Of a stretch of DNA of 64,000 bases, positions 45,680 through 56,758 are shown piece after piece. A model generated the notes under the pieces. The model had not been told where the DNA came from, ran no database searches, and was given only the letters and a program-made list of their open reading frames with translations. Origin of the DNA: Owenia fusiformis. Lineage: Eukaryota > Annelida > Polychaeta > Sabellida > Oweniidae. The stretch's first letter is position 1; each line of letters starts with the position of its first letter. The stretch covers positions 26,109,936 through 26,173,935 of the forward strand of contig CAIIXF020000006.1 in NCBI GenBank assembly GCA_903813345.2, read 5' to 3'. A program made the position numbers and the translations under genes.

Positions 45680-47798
45680 ATGTTTCACACGGATTATAAA
45701 ATTTTAGCTTTTATCCTTGCAAAGAGAATGCAACAAGTTATTGGAAAATTAATTGGTTTACAACAAACAGCTTATATAAATGGAAGATATATTGGAAATA
45801 GTACAAGACTAGTTTTAGATATTTTTGACTATTTTGAATCACAAAAAGAAACAGAAAGTTCAATACTTTTCTTAGATTTTGAAAAAAGCTTTGACAGTAT
45901 TGAATGGAACTTTATGTATGAAACATTAAAAAAATTCAAATTTAGTGAAAAAGCTATCAAATGGTTAAAACTCTTATATAAAAAAAAACATTCTTGAATA
46001 TTAAACAAAATGGTTGGCTTTCTAAAGATGTTAATATTAAACGTTCTTGTCGTCAAGGTTGCCCAGTGTCTGCGATGGCATTTATCTTGTGTTGTGAAGT
46101 CATGAATCTAGCTATATCAAAATCAGGAAGTTAAAGGTTTAACAATAGGTAAAAGTGAATATAAAATTTCGCAATATGCAGATGATACTGCACTATTCCT
46201 AAAAGATAAAAACTCAATTACACATGCACTTTCAACAATCAAAACATTTTCAGGGTTAAGGTTAAATAAAGATAAGACTGAAGGAATTTGGCTACATAGA
46301 AATATGATCAATGATGAAAAATATGAAAACAGTTCATTCGCAAATGAACCAGTGAAATATTTGGGTGTTTATATAGGACACAATAAAGAGAAATGTCATA
46401 AACTGAATTGGGACGATAATGTAAATAAATTAGATAAATTACTTGACTCGTGGGAGAAACGTAAACTTACTTTAATGGGGAAAGTAACAGTTATAAAATC
46501 ATTAGCAATACCTAAATTAATACATGTAGCATCAGTCCTATCAATACCAATTGACATAACAAAAATTGTAACTGGCTTAATATTCAAATTTTTATGGAGA
46601 AATAAAAATGATAAAATACGAAGGACTGTTAATATCAACCCTAAAAATAAAGGAGGATTAAACATGATTGATTTTGAATCCCAGCAGCATGGATTCCACG
46701 ATTGTTTGATGAAAAAAATATGTTTAATAAAGTTCCTTATTTTTTACTTTGAAAGACTTTTCCAAAAATATTACAATTTACTAAATATAAATGATGTTGA
46801 TTTTAAAGAATTTAAAACAATTCCTTTATTTTACCAACAAGTCATTCAATCTCATTGTAAATGTAAAACTATTAAGGAGGTAACAGAAATGAAACAAAGT
46901 GACATTTTACAAGAAATAATATGGGGAAATAAACTTTTCACCATAAAAAATAAACCAATTTTCTTTCCTCATTGAATAGAGAGTGGAATAATATATATTA
47001 ATGACTTAATAATGCCTGCTTGATATTGATTTAATTCATCAGAAACTTGTCAATAAGCAAAATTGGATTTCTGAATTTTATCAGGTACAAAACGCAATTA
47101 AATCTATAAAAAATATGATTGATATACAAAGCTCAAATTATACAAATATTCCTAAAAGGTTTAAATTTAAGTTTGAAAATAAAACAATAGATGTGAATCA
47201 TCAGAAATCTAAATTTTTCTATGATATTTTAAAGAGCAAATAAGGCAGAAAAGTGGTATATGAAAGATACATGGGAAAAGCAATTTTGTTATAAAAAAGA
47301 TGAACTTATTGATGAAATTAATTGGGATAATTTTTTTGACACCAAAATAAATTGTAAAGAAACTAAAATTGCCAACTTTAACTATAAAAAATTAACAGAA
47401 TATTACCCAGTAAACGTGAGCTTTTTATATTTGGTAAAACAGAAAATTATAGTTGTGATATTTGTGGAAATCCTGATTCAGTAAAACATTTATTTTTTGA
47501 TTGTGTTTTGGCAAGGAGTGTCTGGAACTTCATACAAGATAAATCAAAACTTAGAATAACTTATAGAAAAATTATTTTAGGTTATAATGGCTTTGATGAT
47601 TTCACTAAACTTAACTATTTTGTCAGTGTAATTACATATACAATTTATAAGGTTTACCTAGGACAGATAAATGACAATAATGTCAGAAAGGACGATTCTC
47701 GGTTTGGAGAACAGTCTCCTGGGCTAATAATTTTTTTCATGAAAAATATAGAAATATTACCCAAATTAAATTATGAATATTCAAAAGAAGACATTTAA
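45680..47798 (+). pseudogene. LINE reverse transcriptase with C-terminal zinc-binding motif, frameshifted
   Basis: The pieces in order are QTAYINGRYIGNSTRLVLDI, the motif-A block LDFEKSFDSIEW (45885), a break in a poly-A run near 45990, SCRQGCPVSAMAFILC (46040), the catalytic YADD box in QYADDTALFLKD (46175-46186), YLGVYIGHNKEKC and the thumb-like LMGKVTVIKSLAIPKLIH (46480). A CDICGNPDSVKHLFFDC zinc-knuckle-like block follows (47450). At least three frame breaks and several stops separate these. The frame at 47508-47798 is the following C-terminal part. Confidence 0.85.
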
Positions 47799-48877
47799 AT
47801 CTACAAGATGTAAAAATAACAACTTGGTCTGAAGCAGGGATAACGCTCAATTAGACCGATTCAATAAAATACAAGTCTCGATTTGAGGAAAGAAGTTCAT
47901 CCGTGTGCTGCGCTAATATTTTTTTTGCGAAAAATCTAGAAATATTACCCAAATTAAATTATGACTATTCAAAAGAAGTCACTCAAATCTATGTTATGTA
48001 AAAAAATCAAATTTGTCCGAAGCAGGGATAATGCTCATTTAGATTGATGAACTTCGTTCTCCAAACCGAGAATCGTCCTTTAGATGTTAGTACCCCACAC
48101 ACAATTTTGTCGCCTACTTTGATGTGTTGTAGAAAAATATCCAATAAGAGTTTTCTCTTTTGGCATACATTAAATTGAAACAATTTGTGACACTCAATGT
48201 TTTTGTTTGGGGTAATATGACTTCACCACAATTTGACTTCGGTTTCTAAATTGCTACGCATTTACAGATTTGACCTAAATTAAGCTAAATTTTGAAACAA
48301 TTTGTAACAAATTGATTACCAAAAAATTGAATATTCTGGTCAATCCTATCCTATTAAACACCATTATAATCCACTGGTAAAAGAAAAACTGAACCAAGCA
48401 GGAGTGACTGTTATAATGTTACAATGTTATGATTTTACCCCTGAGAGGTTCACATGTTTAATCAATGTGAATCATTTCCAACAAAAGGTAAGCCGTCGGT
48501 GGCCACCTGTGAGGTATTGGGCGAATATCGCCTCCCGATCGTAGGCCAACGAAAAATTGAGTGCAAGGTCACTGTTAATAATGCCTTAATTGACTTAAAC
48601 AAAAAACAACCATTTTCTTGAGATTTATGAGATGCGAGCTACTGGAAAGGATTTTTTAATCGAGTGAGACAGTAGGAAATGCTGTAGTGGTAGGATGGGA
48701 TAGAAATCCAAGCAGGGATGTGTTTTTTAGACTTAAAGCCAACAAAGTATATGATACATGCACCTGTCCATGTATTGAAAGTATTAAAAGGGGTCTTCAC
48801 TCTTAAACAATAATAAAACCACACTTACAATATTCCTGTTTAGGAGTTAAACATCTCCAACACATAGAAACAATATC

Positions 48878-49141
48878 TTAAGAGAATAGACAAACCATAT
48901 GTAATGCAATAAGTTTGTAATCAAAATGATTTAAAGTCTCTTTAAAACGCGAAATTGGAAATTTTCGTCGAATTTTGTTAAAACATGAATATTTTAAAAT
49001 TGCTCGTTTTTCGTCAAGATTACTTAAATTTCCAAGTAAAATAATTTGAGTGTCACAAAATGTTTCACTTTTAAGTATACCAAATTTTATAAGGAATTTC
49101 TTTTTGGTTATTTTTCTACAATACATCAAAGTAGGCGACAA
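48878..49141 (-). pseudogene. Inverted LINE C-terminal fragment
   Basis: The minus-strand frame reads IILLGNLSNLDEKRAILKYS and NKIRRKFPISRFKETLNHF. It resembles the region after the zinc motif in such LINEs (compare IILGYNGFDDFTKLNYFVS at 47570 on the plus strand). It supports an internal inversion or a second copy. Confidence 0.5.
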
Positions 49142-49678
49142 AATTGTGTGTGGGGTACTATATTACACTCTTTGAAGAAGGAAATAGCTATAAGAAAAAA
49201 TGTATTTTACCCACAATTTTGGAAAATATGTGACACTATCTTGTAATTGTTACATTGAAAATGTATTTGTAACATGACTTATTAAACAGAAAAAAAATAA
49301 AAAATAAAAATAAAATTTAATGTTTAATTCCATGTGCATGCTCTTGGCAAGACATTTAATGTTGGATTACGTTAACATATTCTTGATCATTGCTCGAGTT
49401 TTTCCTTGATAATTCCACCCACAAAATTGCCCAGATGAGATATGTTGGTTCTATTCACATTTCCATCGATCATTTTTCCCTTGCCATCTGAGTGTCGATT
49501 AGTTTATAAGAATATGTTTCTCTAAACTCCAAAATTTAGGTCGGTTGAAGATTTAACAAATATTTACATTTTGGATATAATCTTAAAATATCAGAAGTGT
49601 ATGTTGTCAACTCGACTATACGTTGTCAACTTGACTGAACCGTTGGAAATAACACAAATAAAAACCTCATTTTAGTGG

Positions 49679-49745
49679 GCAATATAGTGAAATCTTGACT
49701 CTTTGATTTGGCCTTCGCCCCCAGCCCAAGATTTCACTATATTGC
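49679..49745. repeat. 19-bp perfect inverted repeat
   Basis: GCAATATAGTGAAATCTTG at 49679-49697 and its exact reverse complement at 49727-49745, with a 29-bp loop. Confidence 0.8.
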
Positions 49746-50149
49746 GTGAAATTGGTATATTAATCCAAATGTGCTTAAATAATCAAAAACCCATAAAGAA
49801 TTTATAGTTCTATTAATAATATTGACCGTCAATGCCCATTGTCCAGAAAACACTGAGTGGGAGTAATAGTATGAAGCCATTGAATTTTTAATGACTTCAA
49901 TCACGATTATTTCTGCTCGAATCTAGTCTATTGTACATGCCATACATCGTTCACTACAGTACATGTAAGTTAAATTTGAAAGATTGTTCCACAGCATCGT
50001 TTGACTTGTATTAGATGAGTTTAGAATGAATATTACCAGGGGAACGTTAATACAAGTGTCAATGTTTGTAAATTGAATAGCTAGGTTTTCTGAATTCAAG
50101 TAACACGACGCTGCTCACTGATGATTACACTATTGAAACTAAATGATTA

Positions 50150-50222
50150 AACACAAGGAGCACACGCGTCTCGAACTCGCAACCTCGTAGTTGCGGCGCC
50201 CAATCGCCTTGCCTAACACTAT
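50150..50222 (-). repeat. tRNA-derived SINE-like fragment
   Basis: Minus strand: TTAGGCAAGGCGATTGGGCG, then ACTACGAGGTTGCGAGTTCG AGACGC (given in two parts). TTAGGCAAGGCG resembles an A-box region and GAGTTCGAGAC a B box (GGTTCGANNCC type). There is no matched acceptor stem, so I call it a relic rather than a tRNA gene. Confidence 0.4.
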
Positions 50223-50665
50223 TGAAACTAACATACGAGCTAGGGGAAACTATAAAAAGTTTATTTCATGAAACATTTTTTCTTTTAGATGTCAGTGCCA
50301 ACGTACAAACAAGTTGACAACGTACAAAAGCTATTTTGTTGTAACATCCAAAATGTTTGAAAATGAAAACAAAAGATAGAGAGGTTTTTGCGGAATTAAG
50401 TCAAATTCTGGAGACCACCGACGGGTTGGGTAGAGCTATACGAAGATAATGGAGTTGTTGAAGATCAATATTGAAGAGGATATGCATATTCGTAACTTAA
50501 AAACAAAAAGCATGCCAAATGACTCAATAATGATATAACATAGCTATTTGTAACCTCGCTTCATCATTTGAAAAAATGGCGGTCCAAAATGGCGGAAACG
50601 ACAACGTACATCTAAAGTGTACATCCGTATATTTTGCCACTGTACGTTGTCGATGGTTAGGCGTG

Positions 50666-51340
50666 AATGTCCAAGTGAAATGCATCAAGATTGAGCATTT
50701 GTCACTTCCAACTCTATAACACATTTGCAAAAGAAGATCTTCACCCGAATCTACATCCAGGATCATATTTAGCAACTCTATTACCAAAGCCATAAAAGAA
50801 CATAGATCTACGAAAACCACACTAATAGTATTAAAACAAAGTGTCCGGTGATTGAGCAGATACATCAGGAGACTCATCAAGATTAACTGGTCAGCTTCTT
50901 TTTCAAAGAATCAGGAAAGCCCTGACAAATACATCATGGAATTTATGTTTTGAAACACCACGCTATCTTGGAGAATACGTACTATAGGGGCGTAGCCAGC
51001 AATTGTCCAATGGTGGTATTTTTGGGTTTGCATCACTGGGGGTACGTGGGTTCATCCCCGGAAATTTCTTGACAAGAAATAGATAAAAAGAAGACAATTT
51101 TAATTCAAAACATAAACAAACGGTAAATTGGTTCCACGTATAAATGCAGTTAAGTAAGAGTAATGCTAGTTTTAAAGGCATCTAATAGCTAGCTAAGATC
51201 AATTTGCGCATTGCGCAACCGCGTCATAAGCATGAACTTGTTACGCGTATACACTTAAATATTCATTAAGTTCAGCGACCTTCGCATTAAGCAAATGGCA
51301 TTGACACTCTTGGAAAGGACAAATAAAATTGCATCGAAAT
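50666..51340. other. Spacer upstream of GPCR
   Basis: A GGGGCGTAGCCAGCA motif at 50989 resembles a transposon end (compare 33868). The 118-codon minus-strand frame at 50524-50880 has no recognised domain. Confidence 0.35.
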
Positions 51341-51371
51341 GGATGGTGATCCATTAACATCAACAAAAATC

Positions 51372-51909
51372 ACAGTAAGTACTTTTTTGAAAACGGTAAG
51401 TAGGTTTAGGTTTATGTTGTTGGCTCAAAATGCTGATCTGTTTTGAAGATAGTATTCATGCTAATCAAAAAGATATAGCCACTACGCATTGTTTATAACC
51501 ACAATATACGAAATCAATCATAGTGGTTCATGAATTGGACATTATCAGGTTTTTGTCATCTGGATAAGCTTACTCCTTCCCATTTTCTGTATTACTCAAT
51601 ATGGATGTTCGTACGGTATTACAAAAATTCTTGGCAGATGAGCTTCAGTAAAAAAGAATTCATTTGTCTTTTCCTCGAACTCAGTTTTGGTAGTGTGAAC
51701 CAATACTAATGGTACTGTGTCTTTAAGAAGTACCCTTTTGATAAACGCAGAATTCGTGACAACAAAAAATGCATTTGGACATAGCTGTCTGAATTGAAAT
51801 TATATATAATCACTAGGCCTACATGCATCATGAAGTACGCCTAGATCAGATTAGATTTCATCTATCATTTCGTCATTGTTTTCATTATCACATTTCTCTT
51901 TGAATAACA
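51372..51909 (+). other. Probable 5' UTR intron of the GPCR
   Basis: Donor AATCACA|GTAAGTAC at 51371/51372 and acceptor TTTGAATAACAG|AGCG ending at 51909. Splicing would place the ATG 57 nt into exon 2. Inferred from splice consensus only. Confidence 0.4.
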
Positions 51910-51966
51910 GAGCGAATGACTCGTTGAAAACCAGCTCGTGTAGGATTCGACAACTGGGGAACACAG

Positions 51967-53346
51967 ATGAACCTCTCGAATGTAACTACCTCGGACGAGG
52001 GCACAGTAAGGTTCTACCGGGATGATGTCACTCTCGCTATTGGTGTGGTTGGAATTCTCGTTGGTGGCGCTATGTTGAGTGTCGGGATATTCGGGAACCT
52101 CGTCACAATTTTGTCGATTCTTATCATCAAATCACTGAGGAAGGCAGAAAATACATTTATCTGCAGTCTAGTGTTTTGTGACTTTCTTATTCTGACCACA
52201 AATTACAGCCTTCATTTGTCTGTGTTCGTAAAGAGACGCTGGACGCTAGGAGGACCGGCGTGTATCTACACCAAGACGGAGATAAACATTCTCATAACGT
52301 GTAGTTCGCTGCATGTTTTCGCCAATGCGTTCTATCGTTACCTGAAGATCGTGCATCCCAACAAAGCCCCTATTTTTACCAGGAAGAGGGTAATGGCGTG
52401 TTGTCTTGTAGCACTGTACGCAATCCCAATCGCGATTACGTTGATGGATACAAACTTTCAGCTCACTTACATATTTGAAGTAAATATTGATTATGACACA
52501 AAAATAATGTTCTGCGAAAAACTCACTGATGGACCTGACACTAAAACGAAGGCACTGGCTTCGACGCTTACTTTTTTATTGCTTCTGAATTTAGCACTCT
52601 GGTTTTTCTATGTTCGCATTATCATAATAAGCAGAAAGTCCCAAAACGCTATCTCAGTTCATACTGCAACAAATGGTCCTGTAGCAGTACGAACACATAG
52701 AAGCATGCTTAACGAGAGAAAACGGGATTTCAGATTAATGAAGACGATGGTTGTGATAATGTTACTGTACAGTGTATCATACCTTAGTCTACCACTTATG
52801 GCTATCGTCGATAAGCAGCGTAAGCTAAGTGAGTGGCTTTATCTTTCGGGGGTGTTAGTTCTTTGGATGTCTTCGTCGATTAACTGGATCTTCTATGGAC
52901 TTTTGAACAGACGATTCAAGCGGGCCTATTTACTATTATTCAAAAGAATTAGACATGGTGCCTGTTCCGGTGATAAGAGAAATCGCAGAATTGCTTCAAG
53001 TACATCTGGCAGTATCCCACGAAGCGGGGAGATGGTACCCAGTGTGAATCTATTGGAAAATGCACCTGTTCATGATGTTTCTGTCATAACAGTTGCATCT
53101 AAGCCAAGCGAAGAGATATCGCCCATTCCGCCCAACCCCGTTTCTCAATCGTCCCACCCTGCACCTCAATCGTCCCAACTTGCACCTCATTCCTCCCACC
53201 CCATACCTCAATCGTCTTACCCTGCGCCTCAATCGTCCCATCCCGTGCCTCAATCGTCCCAATTTGTACCTCATTTCTCCCACCCTATACCTCAATCGTC
53301 CCAATTTGGACTTCATTCCTCCCACTCCATACCTCAATCGTCCTAG
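51967..53346 (+). CDS. Orphan class A (rhodopsin-like) GPCR, 459 residues
   Basis: Seven hydrophobic segments lie at about 22-54, 63-88, 101-128, 140-161, 195-222, 258-281 and 289-312. The short N-terminus has NLS and NVT glycosylation sequons. Class A marks are GNLVT (TM1 Asn), FCDFL (TM2 Asp), Cys99 before TM3 with Cys173 in loop 2, YRY (123-125) where DRY is usual, and NWIFY (306-310) where NPxxY is usual. Loss of the TM7 proline and the following YGLLNRRFKRAY recall the melatonin-receptor/GPR84/moody-like group. The ligand is unknown. The tail is long, and from about residue 393 it becomes PQSSHPA/PHSSHPI-type 7-residue repeats that run to the stop. The start is the first ATG in frame after an in-frame upstream acceptor. 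The repeat array continues 1.2 kb past the stop, so tail length probably varies between alleles. Confidence 0.88.
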   Translation: MNLSNVTTSDEGTVRFYRDDVTLAIGVVGILVGGAMLSVGIFGNLVTILSILIIKSLRKAENTFICSLVFCDFLILTTNYSLHLSVFVKRRWTLGGPACIYTKTEINILITCSSLHVFANAFYRYLKIVHPNKAPIFTRKRVMACCLVALYAIPIAITLMDTNFQLTYIFEVNIDYDTKIMFCEKLTDGPDTKTKALASTLTFLLLLNLALWFFYVRIIIISRKSQNAISVHTATNGPVAVRTHRSMLNERKRDFRLMKTMVVIMLLYSVSYLSLPLMAIVDKQRKLSEWLYLSGVLVLWMSSSINWIFYGLLNRRFKRAYLLLFKRIRHGACSGDKRNRRIASSTSGSIPRSGEMVPSVNLLENAPVHDVSVITVASKPSEEISPIPPNPVSQSSHPAPQSSQLAPHSSHPIPQSSYPAPQSSHPVPQSSQFVPHFSHPIPQSSQFGLHSSHSIPQSS

Positions 53347-54545
53347 CCCGTTCCTCAATCGCCCCCGTGCCTCAATCGTCCCAACTTGCACCTCATTCCT
53401 CCCATCCCATACCTAAATCGCCCCACCCTGCGCTTCAGTCGTCCCATCCCGTGTCCCATTCGGCCAAACTTGCACCTCATTCCTCCCACTCCATACTTCA
53501 ATCGTCCCACCCCGCGCTCCTTCGTCCCATTCCATGCCCAAATCGTTTCAACTTGCACCTCATTCCTCCTACCCCAAACCTCAATCGTCCCACCCTGCGC
53601 CTCAATCGCCCCACCCTGCGCCTCAATCGTCCCAACTTGCACCTCATTCCTCCCATCCCATACCTCAATCGTCCCATCCTGCGCCTCAATCGTCCCACCC
53701 CGCGTCCCATTCGTCCCATCTTGCACCTCTTTCCTCCCACCCCATACCTCAATTGTCCCACCCCGTGCTCAATCTTCCGATCCCGTGCCTCAATCGTCCC
53801 AACTTGCACCTCATTTATCCCACCCCATACCTTAATCGTCCCACCCTACGCCTCAATCGTCCCATCCCGTGCCTCAATCGTCCCAATTTGCACCTCATTC
53901 CTCCCACCCTATACCTCAATCGTCCCAACTTGCACCTCATTCCTCCCACCCCATACCTCAATCGTCCTAGCCCGTTCCTCAATCGTCCCCGTGCCTCAAT
54001 CGTCCCAACTTGCACCTCATTCCTCCCACCCAATACCTCAATCGTCCCACCCTGCACTTCAATCGTCCCATCCCGCGTCCCATTCGTCCCAACTTGCACC
54101 TCATTCCTCCCACCTCATACCTCAATTGTCCCACCCCGCGCTCAATCGTCCCATCTCGTGCCCCAATCGTTTCAACTTGCACCTCATTCCTCCTACCCCA
54201 TACCTCAATCGTTCCACACTGCGCCTCAATCGTCCAAACTTGCACCTCATTCCTCCCACCCCATACCTCAATCGTCCCACCCTGCGCCTCAATCGTCCCA
54301 TCCCGTGCCTCAATCGTCCCAATTTGCACCTCATTCCTCCCACCCTGTACCTCAATCGTCCCAATTTGCAACTCATTCCTCCCACCCCATACCTAAATCG
54401 TCCCACCCTGCGCTTCAATCGTCCCATCCCGCGCCTCATTCGTCCCAACTTGCACCTCATTCCTCCCACCCCATACCTCAATCGTCCCACCCCGCGCTCA
54501 ATCGTCCCATCACGTGCCTTAATCGTCCCATCTTGTATTTCAATC
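53137..54545 (+). repeat. 21-bp minisatellite spanning the GPCR tail and 3' flank
   Basis: Units such as CCTCAATCGTCCCACCCTGC and CCTCATTCCTCCCACCCCAT alternate in higher-order blocks of about four units. The TAG stop (53344-53346) is a variant unit (CGTCCTAGCCC), and the same variant recurs at about 53966. Some units are not multiples of three, so all three plus-strand frames open in turn. The long frames of 422 and 344 codons are shadows. Confidence 0.9.
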
Positions 54546-54639
54546 ACCTTATCCGTTTTTCGTGGTGACGCCATCTTCGAAATGGATAATTCAACAATTT
54601 GCTTATGGTATAGATACTTTACTGAATATAAGTAAATTA

Positions 54640-55070
54640 GGTCGGAAACAATATTCCATGAGGAAACATAAACGGTTTGGGTTAAAAGTGCAGATCTTAA
54701 CTGTTTTTCGAAAAACCGTTTCTGTAACTTAAGTGAGGAAATAAATCGACGATTCTATTGTCTTCTGAACTATTCGTTCGCAAATATGTACATTTTCTTA
54801 AACATATGATACTGATACACGTTTGTAATTAAAATTTCGTGGAAATTCTGCCTACATGTGAAATAAGGAAAAAGAAAAATCGTATATTCGATGTTACGAC
54901 ATTTTGTTACCAAAACGAACCGTTTCGGTAACCAGCGTAATCGAGTGGATCACCAGTGAAGATAATTTCTAGGGCTCAAAATCTGCTCCCCTCACATAAA
55001 TTAGGCAATTTAGGTAATTTAGGTATCAAATTGACTAATTGATATTACCAACTTATCACTGTTGCTGAAC
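54640..55070. other. GPCR 3' flank, no other feature
   Basis: An AATAAA at about 54740 in GAGGAAATAAATCGACG could be the GPCR polyadenylation signal if transcription crosses the minisatellite. Nothing else recognised. Confidence 0.35.
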
Positions 55071-55074
55071 TTCT

Positions 55075-55177
55075 AGCCTTGCCCAAGTCGGTATTTTTTA
55101 CTAATCTGATCTTGAATTATTACCGGTGGTCATAATAGAAATCAAGATTAGTAAAAGAGACCGACTTGGGCGAGGCT
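55075..55177. mobile_element. Palindromic element, copy 4 of 4 (103 bp)
   Basis: AGCCTTGCCCAAGTCGG ... CCGACTTGGGCGAGGCT. The flanks share CTGAACTTCT (10 bp). Confidence 0.85.
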
Positions 55178-55257
55178 ACTGAACTTCTAGCAATATCAAT
55201 TCGACAAAATAACAACATTAAGGTATACATGCTAATGACACCGAGATAAAATATCTA

Positions 55258-56392
55258 CAGGGCGTTCAATAAGTACTGATAAAAATGCTTTTTTCATATA
55301 TCTGACTAATATTTCAAGTGTGCATTGTTGAGCATTATTAAATGTATATTATTATTATGTACTGGTGCCTGTGAAAGTAACAGGAATGTACTCTTACAGG
55401 AAGGTGGTGCTGGGTTGAGCCAAAGATGGTTAGTGGTGGATCAGGTCTGCACAAAAAAGTTTCAAAATGACCAACTCGTTTAATTTTGCCCGTTAGTCAA
55501 TTGCTTGCTCATAAACGTCACACATCAATGTCATTTCTAAATCAATATGAATATAACATGCTGTGTGCGACCAACACTTGAATCAGTCCTGTCTGCAATT
55601 TTTCTGATAGGAATTAATCCAATATTTCTTTTATTGACTCAATCTGACTAGGGGAAGTTACAGCTTTTGGTCACCCCTGTCTGGGTTCAACTTTAAATGA
55701 CTTTCTCCCTCTGAAATAGCGGAACCATTACCAACGATATGCGTTGACACGCATACGTGGGTACGTAGATATAGTGTCCTCCCTATAAGCTTCATGAATG
55801 TCCTTTATTGTATTCTCTTTTGATTTACCTAGTGTAACTAGAGTATAAATACTGTAGAACTTGATGCTGCTTCTAATTTGATTCTGAATATTATTGATAT
55901 TCTGTTCAGCAGCCATGCTGTTGATGACATCATTTTTGCTCAGTTCGTGTGATGTAATTTCTCTATGATGTTATCTGATTTAAAATTGCTCTGTGGTGTA
56001 CATGTAAATGTATTCTAATGACTTGCTCATTGATGTCATATACACCCCCGGGTATACACCTTACATTTTGCTCGTTGACTTCATCAGTAGGTGTTGTCAA
56101 GGTATCTTAGTACCACTTTTTATTTACCAATTGTCAAAATGGGTTCAAAAATAAAGTTGTATATGAAAATGTTCACATTTTAACTCTGTTATTTTGAATT
56201 TTTTTCGTACAGACCTGAACCACCACAAGCCACCTTAGGCTCAACTCAGTACCACCTTTCTGTTAGGGTACATTCTTGTAACTCTCACAGTACATCAGTA
56301 TAATACTCAACAATGTACAGGAGAAACGTTAGTCAGAAATATGAAAAATAAAAAAGTTATAGCATTTTTATCAGTACTTATTGAACGCCCTG
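55258..56392. mobile_element. 1.1-kb element with about 190-bp inverted repeats, TA-flanked
   Basis: CAGGGCGTTCAATAAGTACT at 55258 is inverted at 56373-56392. Matches continue inward (AACAGGAATGTACTCTTACA-like/TGTTAGGGTACATTCTTGTA, then AGGTGGT.CTG and GGTCTG.AC). TA flanks both ends (55256-55257, 56393-56394), the Tc1/mariner-type target. A 62-codon frame inside (minus, 55728-55916) has no recognised domain. Confidence 0.78.
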
Positions 56393-56758
56393 TATGTTCG
56401 CAGATCACTACTCTCATCCTAGATTCTATAGGCTCGTCCGAAAGCGCACTAAATTGTTTACGGTCCTTTTCACAAACAGGGCTAAAACCAAACTTAACAA
56501 AAACTTGGGAATGCCTTGGGAATTTGGTTCAGTCACGATCCAAATGAAAGAAATGTTCTAAATTTTTCCTCAAAAAACGTCGCATTTACCAAGATACTCA
56601 CAATAACAATTCATTATGTCACAATTCATTATGCCAATTCATCCAGTCTTACATTCGTCCATTTACACTGTTTCACAATCATCCTGATCAACATCTATAC
56701 ATTCATCATGTTCCGTTCGAAAGATTTTCACCCATTCTAGTTGTTTACACTTTCATAT
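56393..56758. other. Spacer, no recognised feature
   Basis: Sequence between the TA-flanked element and the 3' end of the SWIM-type coding part. An inverted repeat end for the SWIM transposon was looked for and not found. Confidence 0.35.

Larger units (their letters stand above)
45680..49316 (+). mobile_element. 5'-truncated, rearranged L1/Tx1-type LINE
   Basis: It begins abruptly inside the reverse transcriptase (HTDYKILAFILAKRM) and ends with TLKKEIAIRKN, PQFWKICDTIL, a stop and an A-rich tail at about 49289-49316. The segment 47690-49150 is scrambled. A direct duplication of about 170 bp occurs (47720 and 47905), TCTCGGTTTGGAGAAC recurs inverted at about 48060, and TAGGCGACAAAATTGTGTG (49129) recurs inverted near 48105. 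No endonuclease domain is present. Confidence 0.75.
45524..50665. mobile_element. Candidate 5.1-kb inverted-repeat element enclosing the LINE
   Basis: CACGCCCAACCATAGACAAC and GTACAGTGACAAAATATACG at the left match, inverted, CGTATATTTTGCCACTGTAC and GTTGTCGATGGTTAGGCGTG at 50620-50665. Inner GACAACGTAC words recur near 49620 and 50330. The LINE lies between. A common origin of the two ends is likely, but no target duplication was found, and they could be two separate fragments. Confidence 0.5.

Noticed and set aside
50150-50222. Functional tRNA gene
   Set aside because: The minus strand has A- and B-box-like words but no paired acceptor stem that I could build.
50524-50880. 118-codon minus-strand frame
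   Set aside because: It overlaps the inverted repeat end at 50620-50665 and shows no domain.
53355-54635. Overlapping 422-, 344-, 149-, 150- and 130-codon frames downstream of the GPCR stop
   Set aside because: They are translations of the minisatellite in other frames or on the other strand. None has an independent start context or a domain.
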